The notes under the pieces: model-generated
The model's database searches: none
Told to the model about the DNA's origin: nothing
What the model saw: the letters and a program-made list of their open reading frames with translations, nothing else
Translations under genes and position numbers: made by a program
Shown here: one piece after another, positions 17,223 through 24,489 of the stretch
Layout of the letters: each line of letters starts with the position of its first letter
Numbering within the stretch: position 1 is the first letter of the stretch
Origin: Phycisphaerae bacterium
GTDB taxonomy: Bacteria > Planctomycetota > Phycisphaerae > UBA1845 > Fen-1342
Length of the DNA stretch: 48,170 nucleotides
Direction: 5' to 3'
NCBI GenBank assembly: GCA_030612705.1
Contig: JAUWNI010000015.1
Location: forward strand, 1-48,170

Positions 17223-17378
17223 GGCGCATGTACGCGTAATCGCTCCTTGGTCGAAAGCCGCTGCAACTTCGGAGGACCGCGCGCGGGCACGCTATGCACG
17301 GATGCCGTGCGTGGGGTGGGCGTCACGCCCGCGAATCAGAGACGGAGGGTTCTCCGGGTTCAGGGTTCGGGGTTTGGC

Positions 17379-17410
17379 GATCAGCTATCAGCCCTCAGCT
17401 TTCAGCCAAT
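17379..17410. repeat. Iterated CAGCTATCAGCCCTCAGC repeat
   Basis: Run of imperfect TCAGC units. Related runs are at 24461-24489 and 30684-30851. The spacer 17292-17486 shows nothing else of note. Confidence 0.5.
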
Positions 17411-17486
17411 GGTAGCGTGCGGACCGGACGCACCAATTCGAGGCCCACATCTGAATGGTATGGCAAGGGACGCACCCTACCTGGCT

Positions 17487-18218
17487 TCATCTAGCTACAG
17501 TTGCCGTTGTCGGATCGGCGGGTAATCGCACAACGCCGTCTTCCATTTCGTACGTTTTATCAAACACGTCGAGGGCCCGGTGATCGTGCGTTACGACGAG
17601 CACGCCGGCGCCGTTGTCATGGGCGACCTTGCGGAAGAGCCCCATCACCTGCCGGCCGCGACGGCTGTCCAGGGCGGCGGTGGGTTCGTCAGCGAGGACC
17701 ACCGTGGGCTCGTTGGCCAGAGCCCGGGCAACTGCGACACGTTGCTGCTGCCCGCCGGACAGACTCGTGGGATAGAAGTCCGCTCGATCAGCAACCTCGA
17801 GGTACTCCAACTGGTCCATCGCGCGGCGCCGGGCCGCCCGGCGCGGCCAGCCATCGAGTTCCATCGCCACTTGCACGTTCTCGCAGGCGGTGAGAAACGG
17901 GATGAGATTAGATTGCTGAAAGACGAACCCGAGGCGCTGACGGCGGAATGTCCGCAGGTTGGTCAATGCGTCCGGTCCATCGAGTACGGGCTGGCCGGCG
18001 ATCGAAAGCCGTCCAGCAGTGGGCGGATTGACCAGGCCGATGACCGTGAGCAGTGTAGTCTTGCCCGCGCCGCTCGGGCCGAGCAACGCGGCTACCTCGC
18101 CGCGGTGGATCGTGAGCGTCGCCTCGCGCAACGCAACAACCTCGGTGTTGCCGGAGCCGTATATCTTGGTCAGATCGTGTGCCTGAACAGCAGGGGCATC
18201 CTTGGGTGCAGAACTCAT
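17487..18218 (-). CDS. ABC exporter ATP-binding protein (DevA/LolD/MacB-like)
   Basis: A 243-residue ABC ATPase with Walker A GPSGAGKTT, the Q-loop QQSNLIPF, the signature LSGGQQQRVAVARAL, Walker B VVLADEP and the switch His in VVTHDHRAL. It powers the FtsX-type permease encoded just upstream: the ATPase start overlaps the permease stop by 4 bp (ATGA type). Last gene of a three-gene operon, adaptor-permease-ATPase, like the cyanobacterial DevBCA exporter of glycolipids. Confidence 0.93.
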   Translation of the reverse strand: MSSAPKDAPAVQAHDLTKIYGSGNTEVVALREATLTIHRGEVAALLGPSGAGKTTLLTVIGLVNPPTAGRLSIAGQPVLDGPDALTNLRTFRRQRLGFVFQQSNLIPFLTACENVQVAMELDGWPRRAARRRAMDQLEYLEVADRADFYPTSLSGGQQQRVAVARALANEPTVVLADEPTAALDSRRGRQVMGLFRKVAHDNGAGVLVVTHDHRALDVFDKTYEMEDGVVRLPADPTTATVAR

Positions 18219-19429
18219 CGGGAGAGCACCTCCCCCGGTGAAACGCGCAGCGCGCGCCAGATGCCGAGTCCGCTGGCGAGGATTGAAATCGCCAGCACGA
18301 TACCGGCCAGCTTCAGGAGATCCATTGGGACGAGCAGAATCCGGCGTGGGAAGTTGGGAAAGGCAAACTGTCCCAGAACATAGGCCACGCCGAATCCGAG
18401 CATCCCCAGCACGATCGCCTGCTGCATGATCAGCCCGAGGATCACGCGGTTGGGCGCACCGATCAACTTGAGCATGGCAATATCATGCAGTTTTTCGAGC
18501 GTGAGCGTGTACAGGATCAGAGCCATGACGATCGCCGAAACAGCCGTCAGAAGCGTGCGGAACAGACCGAGCTGTCGCCCGGAGCGCTCGATGGGTCCGC
18601 TGAGGATCAGATCCTGCTGCCGCGCGTGCGTCATCGCCGTAACGTCGCCCCAGGCTGAAATGGTCGCGCACACAGCGTCGGCCGCCGCGCCCGGCGCCAC
18701 GCGGGCGCTCACCGCGCTTACGTTCGGCGTCCCGAGAGCGGGGAAGTTCACGGCCGGACCGGCCGAGCGTTCGAGCAACTGGGGTTGTGCGCGGCCCAAA
18801 TCCTGCCGCTCGGCGCGTGACCGGCGCGCTGCGCGTTCAAGCCGAACGGCCTCCGCCGGCTGATCGAATTGGATGGCCTGCGCATCGTTCACGGTGACGA
18901 ACACGGCGCCATCACCGCCCCAGGTCGTCATGCCGCGCGTGACGCCGACGACGGTGTACGTGTCCTTGCCTAGCGGCAGACTCGCACCCAGGCTCAGACC
19001 GAGCTTGCGGTCGACGATCATCTCGTAGTGATTCTGCGCCAGCGGGCGGCCGGCGACGAGCGGCAGCCGCTCGCCCTTGTCGGTGGGCCAGCTCAAGCCA
19101 ACAACCGCCATCCGCAGACGCCGACCCTGGTGGTCACGTTGAATAGTGTGCGTGACGAATTCGCATGCCGACGCGACCCCCGGTACGGCGGCCACACGCT
19201 CCACAAGACTGCGTGGCACACGCGAGAGTTCGGCGAAAGGACCGCGCGTATGGCGTTGCACGACCCAGACGTCAACACCGATGCGATCGATGAGCAGTGT
19301 GCCTTCATTGAGTAGCCCACGGTAGATGCCGCCCATGCCCATGACGACCATGAGCAATACACCGAGTCCAAACGCCGTGAGGGCAAAGCGTCCAGCGTGG
19401 TGTCGTACATCACGAATCGCGAGATTCAT
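18215..19429 (-). CDS. ABC exporter permease, FtsX/DevC-like
   Basis: A 404-residue inner-membrane permease with one N-terminal helix (ALTAFGLGVLLMVVMGMGG), a large periplasmic domain (about residues 40-275) and three C-terminal helices (LLTAVSAIVMALILYTL, IMQQAIVLGMLGFGVAYVL, LLKLAGIVLAISILASGLG). This is the MacB/DevC arrangement. The conserved coupling segment AMLKLIGAPNRVILGLIMQQ lies after the second helix. Its start overlaps the adaptor gene stop by 4 bp, so translation of the operon is coupled. The substrate is unknown. Confidence 0.9.
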   Translation of the reverse strand: MNLAIRDVRHHAGRFALTAFGLGVLLMVVMGMGGIYRGLLNEGTLLIDRIGVDVWVVQRHTRGPFAELSRVPRSLVERVAAVPGVASACEFVTHTIQRDHQGRRLRMAVVGLSWPTDKGERLPLVAGRPLAQNHYEMIVDRKLGLSLGASLPLGKDTYTVVGVTRGMTTWGGDGAVFVTVNDAQAIQFDQPAEAVRLERAARRSRAERQDLGRAQPQLLERSAGPAVNFPALGTPNVSAVSARVAPGAAADAVCATISAWGDVTAMTHARQQDLILSGPIERSGRQLGLFRTLLTAVSAIVMALILYTLTLEKLHDIAMLKLIGAPNRVILGLIMQQAIVLGMLGFGVAYVLGQFAFPNFPRRILLVPMDLLKLAGIVLAISILASGLGIWRALRVSPGEVLSR

Positions 19430-20598
19430 CGGACCGTGACCCTCCGGCCCTCCTTGGGGGGCGTCGCTTTCGGGCCGCGAGCAAAGACGACGGTATCGCC
19501 GGTTTTGAGCCCCTTGAGCACTTCGACCGCTTCGCGACCGCGCAGGCCAAGCTGGAGGTCACGCCACTGGGCTTTGCCGTCAGCAACCACGAATACCCCG
19601 GCCTTCCCCTCACGCCGGGTGACCAGGTGGGCCGGCAGCAGCGTCACGTCGGGTTTGCGCGCGACCTCGATGTATACCTCGGCGCGCTGACCGACGGCCC
19701 AGTTCGCGGGCAACTCACGAACCCCGACATCCACGAGGAACTCGCGCGTCTCGCGGTCGGCCTCACGTCCCAGGCGTGCGACCTCTCCCGCGCGGGAACG
19801 ATTCGGCTGCGACCGAAACACCACCCGTGCTGGCTGGCCAGACTTCAGCCGGTCCATCTCGGTCTCGTCCACCCAAGCACTGATCCACAACTCATCGGTC
19901 GAGATGAGGGCCAGGACCGAACTGCCCGGAACAACGACACTGCCCGGGTCACGATCACGCCGTATTATCAAACCATCAAACGGGGCAGTGATGACGGTAT
20001 CCGCCAGCCGGGCCTGGTGATATTCCAGCGTCTTTTCGGCAGCGATGGCCAGCTTGTCAACCTCGGCCAGCGCCGCTTCCGAGCGGTTCAGATCCGCCTC
20101 GGCGACCCGCAGGGTTTCGGTGGTCTTGTCCAGTTCCAGACTCGACGCGCTGTTCCGCGCCACCAGATCCTCGACGCGCCGGTAGTCGATCCGCGCGTGG
20201 TCCAGTACGGCCACTGCGCGCTGGCCGTCGGCGGCCTGACGCTCGACACCGGCCCGGGCGGCAGCAAGGTTGCTCTCGGAAACCTCAACCTGCCGCCGTA
20301 GATCCTCGTCATCGAGACGAAAGAGCACCTGGCCCGCCGGGACATGATCGCCCTGGTCGACCAGCACCTCCGTAATCCGCCCCGAGATCTCCGGGCTGAT
20401 GACCGCCTGACGGCGGGCTTCCAGCGTGCCGGTGCCCATGACTTCGACGAGGATTTCACCGCGGGAAACCACGTACTTCCTGGCGGGGATCGGCGAGAAC
20501 AAAAGCCAGTATCCGATCGCGGCACCAACGCCCAGGAAAACGAGCAATTGCATCCACCGCCAGAGGCGACGCCGCCAGGATGACTTGCGATAGGCCAC
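19426..20598 (-). CDS. HlyD/DevB-type periplasmic adaptor protein
   Basis: A 390-residue membrane-fusion protein. One N-terminal anchor helix (LLVFLGVGAAIGYWLLF) is followed by a biotinyl-lipoyl-like half (GRITEVLVDQGDHVPAGQVL), a long coiled-coil hairpin (about residues 75-175), the second lipoyl half (TVITAPFDGLIIRRDRDPGS) and a beta-barrel domain. The start is GTG at 20598, with GGAGGA 7 bases upstream, in preference to the open frame from 20676. First gene of the exporter operon; it should link the permease to an outer-membrane channel, which is not encoded nearby. Confidence 0.9.
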   Translation of the reverse strand: MAYRKSSWRRRLWRWMQLLVFLGVGAAIGYWLLFSPIPARKYVVSRGEILVEVMGTGTLEARRQAVISPEISGRITEVLVDQGDHVPAGQVLFRLDDEDLRRQVEVSESNLAAARAGVERQAADGQRAVAVLDHARIDYRRVEDLVARNSASSLELDKTTETLRVAEADLNRSEAALAEVDKLAIAAEKTLEYHQARLADTVITAPFDGLIIRRDRDPGSVVVPGSSVLALISTDELWISAWVDETEMDRLKSGQPARVVFRSQPNRSRAGEVARLGREADRETREFLVDVGVRELPANWAVGQRAEVYIEVARKPDVTLLPAHLVTRREGKAGVFVVADGKAQWRDLQLGLRGREAVEVLKGLKTGDTVVFARGPKATPPKEGRRVTVR

Positions 20599-20710
20599 CG
20601 AAGAATCCTCCTTCCAGGTTACGCAGAGGGGCTGCGTTCCTGCTGAGCCGCTGGAGCTTGGCCTGCTATGAATCAAGTTTGTAGGGTACGTCTCCGACGC
20701 AACACCTGGC

Positions 20711-20890
20711 CTACGCCCCGATCGTCGCGCTGGCCGTTTCGCTCCACGGTCCCTTTTCGCCGGTCGTGGCGACCCATCTTAGCATGTAATGGGCGGTCTT
20801 GCCGCCGTCTTCGCCGGGGTAGTCGGCCACGTACGGCGTGCGCGTATCGACCGACAGGAAGCTCAGCTCGCTCGGGCCGGTCGGTGGCGG
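20711..20890 (-). pseudogene. C-terminal remnant of a fibronectin-type-III-like protein
   Basis: The last 59 residues of a longer chance frame look like real protein: FLSVDTRTPYVADYPGEDGG, then KTAHYMLRWVATTGEKGPWS, ending ETASATIGA. The HYMLRWV...GPWSETASATI pattern is that of a terminal Fn3-like strand pair. Upstream of about 20890 the frame enters arginine-rich sequence and the 21-bp tandem repeat. I read it as the surviving 3' end of a lost gene. Confidence 0.45.
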
Positions 20891-21034
20891 GTCGCAGCTT
20901 CGCGGGCGAGACGCCCACGCTACCCAGCCCCAGATCTCGGCCCCCATCACGCCCCAGGGCGCTACTACTATACCGCCATGGCAGCCAACGCCCCAAGTCC
21001 TGTAAAGTTGGCGTTTGACGGCCGTTACGGCCAT

Positions 21035-21265
21035 CCGGGCGACATTCCGGGCTGTCCGGCAACCATTGCCGGGCTTCCGGGGAAGAGTGCCGGATGTCCG
21101 GGGACGAGTCCCGGAGCCCCCGCGATGGTCCCCGGAAGCCCGTGGAAGAGTCCTGGATGTCCGGGAACGAGCCCCAGGGGCCCGGGGACGGTCCGCGGAA
21201 CCCCGACGAAGAGTGGCGGGTGTCCGCGGGATTCTCGCAGAGTCCCGCTGACGTTCCTCGAAGCC
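21035..21265. repeat. 11-unit 21-bp tandem repeat
   Basis: Eleven imperfect 21-bp units run without interruption, consensus close to CCGGGGANGAGTCCCGGATG. As 21 is a multiple of three, both strands read as seven-residue Gly/Pro repeats (plus strand GCPGTSPGAPAMVPG, minus strand GLVPGHPALFPGS). No start codon with a convincing binding site opens such a frame, so it is probably non-coding or the relic of a coding repeat. Confidence 0.8.
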
Positions 21266-21354
21266 CCGCCGGCGGATAAGATAGCGGCCGGTTGCCAGGC
21301 TAAGAGTCCCGGACAGATCGGGCGGCCGATCCACCAATCACCGGAGGACGACCT

Positions 21355-21777
21355 ATGCGTGAGTTGCCGCCGCCGTTCAAGCTGGACTTGCGTGCGCTGC
21401 TGGCCAAGGCAAAGCGGCAAGCGGGAACACGCCTCGGGGCCGTCACAATTCGCCTGCCCTTTGTCTCCTTCAGCGTTGCCCCAAATGACCTCGAACAGAG
21501 AGTCGCTCGCGAGGTCGTGATACGCACGGCGGACCGTCGCGTGTTGAACGCCTTCGAATGCTGCGACAGCTGCATTGAGCAGGCTTTGGCGTCACTCCAG
21601 GACATTCGCCGTTTGCTTGTTGACAAACAGGTCGAGCTTACGCAGGCAACGGTGGGTGACGCTATCCAACCTCTTCCGCGTCGAGGTCGCGATCCCGCGC
21701 CGGGTATTCCGACAGGCTGTTGCGCTTCGGGTCCCGATTTGGGAGCGCGAGACCCTCGCTTGCGCTTCGGGCTCTGA
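21355..21777 (+). CDS. Uncharacterised protein with repeat-altered C-terminus
   Basis: A 140-residue protein not assigned to a named family. Residues 1-100 look genuine: FVSFSVAPNDLEQRVAREVV, then IRTADRRVLNAFECCDSCIE and ALASLQDIRRLLVDKQVEL, a helical region with a CCDSC cysteine cluster. The ATG has GGAGG 8 bases upstream. From about residue 105 the frame enters a Pro/Arg-rich tail and then the 40-bp repeat at 21720, which supplies its last residues (GPDLGARDPRLRFGL). The original C-terminus was probably lost when the repeat arrived. No function is proposed. Confidence 0.6.
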   Translation: MRELPPPFKLDLRALLAKAKRQAGTRLGAVTIRLPFVSFSVAPNDLEQRVAREVVIRTADRRVLNAFECCDSCIEQALASLQDIRRLLVDKQVELTQATVGDAIQPLPRRGRDPAPGIPTGCCASGPDLGARDPRLRFGL

Positions 21778-21821
21778 TTTGGGAGCGCGAGACCATCGCT
21801 TGCGCTTCGGGCTCTGATTGG
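21720..21821. repeat. 40-bp tandem repeat, about 2.5 units
   Basis: Units start TTGCGCTTCGG and contain GATTTGGGAGCGCGAGACC. Two complete copies (21720-21759, 21760-21799) differ at a few positions, and a third is cut after 22 bases. It overlaps the 3' end of the preceding gene. Confidence 0.85.
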
Positions 21822-21936
21822 TAACCGACCCAGGCGTCATGCTTCCTGCATTGTGTTATTTTGAGGGCGATAAGTGGAAGCGCTCCGCGCATGGTCGTAG
21901 GATGAATGTTGACGACGCCGGACGAAAGGATCGACG

Positions 21937-22470
21937 ATGGGGCACACCGAGCGCTGCACGAAAGCCGAGCTGCGAGCCCGGCTCGATTTCGACGACTCGA
22001 AACTGATCGCCGAGTGCGATGTGGATCGTTATCGCGCGAGCGGCCCGGGTGGGCAGCATCGTAACAAGGTGGCCTCGGCGATTCGGCTGCGCCACAAGTT
22101 GAGCGATCTGGTCGTGGTCGCGACGGAAAGCCGGTTGCAAGGTGAGAACAAGGCGCGGGCGCTGCGACGGCTGCGGTCGGCGGTCGCGCTGGTGGCCCGC
22201 GTGCCGTTGCCGGAGAAGATCGTTTGGCCGCGGTCGGTTGACGTATCGCAACGGCGGCTGCGCGTTAACGAGAAGAACCCGGCGATTCATCATGTGATCG
22301 CACTTGTGCTCGATGCGTTCGCTGATAGCGGGGGGCGGGTGGCCCCGGCGGCCAAATCGCTCGGACTAACTTCGTCGAGCCTGACGCGGTTCTTGAAAGA
22401 GCATCCGAAAGCATGGCGTGAAGTGGGGCGGATTCGCGGCGAAGCCGGGCGGCCGCCGTTGAAGGGATGA
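21937..22470 (+). CDS. Peptide chain release factor-like (GGQ-domain) protein
   Basis: A 177-residue protein with the catalytic RF-1 domain but no codon-recognition domain. RYRASGPGGQHRNKVASAIR (GGQ at 38-40) is the loop that triggers peptidyl-tRNA hydrolysis on the ribosome; TESRLQGENKARALRRLR follows as in RF-1 domains. ArfB-type rescue factors end in a basic tail, but here the C-terminal 60 residues instead resemble a helix-turn-helix (AAKSLGLTSSSLTRFLKEHP). It may rescue stalled ribosomes or release particular peptidyl-tRNAs. The start is preceded by AAAGGA. Confidence 0.82.
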   Translation: MGHTERCTKAELRARLDFDDSKLIAECDVDRYRASGPGGQHRNKVASAIRLRHKLSDLVVVATESRLQGENKARALRRLRSAVALVARVPLPEKIVWPRSVDVSQRRLRVNEKNPAIHHVIALVLDAFADSGGRVAPAAKSLGLTSSSLTRFLKEHPKAWREVGRIRGEAGRPPLKG

Positions 22471-22554
22471 TCGTTCACGCGGTCCCCAGCCTGAATAGTG
22501 GGCACCCGGCGGTTCGTTGACGGGTGACGTGGGGGCCAGTACGGTTTTGCCGTC

Positions 22555-24411
22555 ATGGTTCCTTTCACGCATTCCAGGATTAACAGTGTGGACACGCCGA
22601 GGCGGTGGGGTAGCGCTCGATTATTCGCGGTATTGGGCGTGATGGTCGTTCTTGGAACCTGTGCGTTTGCCTTTGGACAGGACCCGGTAGTTTCGACGCA
22701 GCCGGCGGCTTCGCAAGCAGTCGAGACGGTCAGCACGCCGCCGACGCCCGATGCGAAGTACGGGGCCTGGGTCCTGCTGCCGCCGTTGGTGACGATCATC
22801 CTGGCGATCGCGTTGCGGCAGGTGATTCCGGCTTTGGCGGTCGGCGTGCTGATCGCCGCGTACATGCTCGTGCCGTGCCAACCGCCGCCGCCGGATGTTT
22901 ATGGCGGTAGCGTGGTCTGGGGTCTGCGGCTGGCAATTGAGAAGTACCTGCTCGGGGCGCTGGCCGGCATCGATGCCGACACCGGCGGGGTCGACTACAG
23001 CCACCTGAAGATCATCGTTTTCACGTTCATGATTGGCGGGATGGTGGGGGTCGTCGCCGCCAACGGCGGTACGCGGGCGGCGGTGGAGCGTGTGGCCCGG
23101 TGGGCGTCGAATCGCGAGCGCGGGCAGTTGGCGACCTGGTTCGCGGGGATGATCGTATTTTTCGACGACTACGCCAACGCCATGATCGTCGGGCCGTCGA
23201 TGCGTCCGATGACGGATCGGCTTCGCATCAGCCGGGCGAAGTTGGCTTATATCGTCGATTCGACCGCCGCCCCGGTCTCGTCGATCGCGCTGATCGGGAC
23301 GTGGGTCGGGGCCGAGATCGGTTACATCCAGGATGGGTTGGACAATGTGCGGGCCGCGGCGCCGGCGTTCCTCGACGGGGTGACGGCCTACGGCGCGTTT
23401 CTGGCGAGCATTCCCTACCGGTTCTACGCCATCCTGGCGCTGGTGATGGTGTTCCTGGTGGGGTGGCTGGGTCGTGATTTCGGCTCGATGAGAAAGGCGG
23501 AAGAACGCGCCACGGAAACAGCCCCAGGCGAGTCGGGCACCATTGGTACACCGGAGGCGATGACCGGCCGCGCCTGGTATGCGGTCATGCCCGTGTTGGT
23601 GCTGGTATTTTTGACAATGGCCCTGCTGGTTGTTACCGGTTGGCCGGTCGGCGGTTTGGCGTCTGTCGAGACGAGCGGGGATATGCCGCGCTGGCTGGAA
23701 TTGCTCGCGCATGTTCTCAAGAACGCCAAGGCGGATAACTCGATCCTGTACGGGGCACTGGGGGCGCTGGTTGTCGCGGGGGCGATATCGCTGTGCACGC
23801 GCGCGCTGACGTTGGCAAAGTCCGTCGAGGCCGCCACGGACGTGATGTCCCGCATGCTTCCGACGATAATCGTGTTGGTGCTGGCTTGGACGCTGTCCGC
23901 CACGATAAATGATCTACGGCTAGGCGAGGTCGCCGTTTCGCTGCTGCAAGCGCGCGAGTTTGACGCGACCTGGCTGCCGTTGTTGATTTTCACGAGCTCC
24001 TGCGTGGTCTCGTTCGCGACCGGGACATCGTGGGGAACGATGGGTATTCTGTGTCCGGCGACTGTGACGATCTCGGCCCATTTGCTGGCCGACGCCCCGG
24101 TTGTGGAGGCACTGCCGTTGTTTTATGCCGCGGTGGGAGCGGTGTTGGCGGGATCGGTCTTCGGCGACCATTGCTCGCCGATCAGCGACACGACCGTGCT
24201 GTCGTCGCTCGCGAGCGAATGCTCACTGGAAGAGCACGTCTGGACGCAGATACCGTACGCGCTGACAGTGGCGGCGGTTTCGATCGTGTGCGGGGACGTT
24301 CTCTGCCGGTATTTTAATCAGCCGGTGTGGGTGGGGTTGGCGACGGGGTCGGCGGCGCTGCTGCTGATAGTGCTGATTGCGGGGCGCAAACCGAGTTGGA
24401 GGGGCTCTTGA
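22555..24411 (+). CDS. NhaC-family Na+/H+ antiporter
   Basis: A 618-residue polytopic membrane protein of the NhaC/arginine-ornithine-antiporter-like superfamily. It has a signal-like first helix (LFAVLGVMVVLGTCAFAFG), a Pro/Thr linker and about twelve membrane segments. Characteristic parts are MIVFFDDYANAMIVGPSMRP, STAAPVSSIALIGTWVGAEI and, in the second half, FATGTSWGTMGILCPATVTI and VFGDHCSPISDTTVLSS. It probably exchanges sodium or an organic cation for protons. A GTG start at 22588 has a better ribosome binding site (AGGA, 8 bases) and is an alternative. It follows the release-factor-like gene by about 85 bp. Confidence 0.85.
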   Translation: MVPFTHSRINSVDTPRRWGSARLFAVLGVMVVLGTCAFAFGQDPVVSTQPAASQAVETVSTPPTPDAKYGAWVLLPPLVTIILAIALRQVIPALAVGVLIAAYMLVPCQPPPPDVYGGSVVWGLRLAIEKYLLGALAGIDADTGGVDYSHLKIIVFTFMIGGMVGVVAANGGTRAAVERVARWASNRERGQLATWFAGMIVFFDDYANAMIVGPSMRPMTDRLRISRAKLAYIVDSTAAPVSSIALIGTWVGAEIGYIQDGLDNVRAAAPAFLDGVTAYGAFLASIPYRFYAILALVMVFLVGWLGRDFGSMRKAEERATETAPGESGTIGTPEAMTGRAWYAVMPVLVLVFLTMALLVVTGWPVGGLASVETSGDMPRWLELLAHVLKNAKADNSILYGALGALVVAGAISLCTRALTLAKSVEAATDVMSRMLPTIIVLVLAWTLSATINDLRLGEVAVSLLQAREFDATWLPLLIFTSSCVVSFATGTSWGTMGILCPATVTISAHLLADAPVVEALPLFYAAVGAVLAGSVFGDHCSPISDTTVLSSLASECSLEEHVWTQIPYALTVAAVSIVCGDVLCRYFNQPVWVGLATGSAALLLIVLIAGRKPSWRGS

Positions 24412-24421
24412 AAGTTATAGC

Positions 24422-24489
24422 GCCGCGCGGGCTGAAGTCCACGGTTTCGGTTGTCCGTTGCCCGATGATTGCTGAATGCTGAATGCTTA
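24422..24489. repeat. Degenerate TGAA-loop hairpin plus TGCTGAATGCTGAATGC run
   Basis: The left part (24422-24444) is a decayed copy of the GGGCTGAAGCCC palindrome found at 9732 and 37103. The right part (24461-24489) is a run of GCTGAATGCT units related to those at 30819-30851. Confidence 0.55.

Noticed and set aside
21025-21420. Collagen-like protein encoded by the 21-bp repeat
   Set aside because: Both strands give Gly/Pro heptads because the unit length is a multiple of three; no start site or secretion signal supports either frame.
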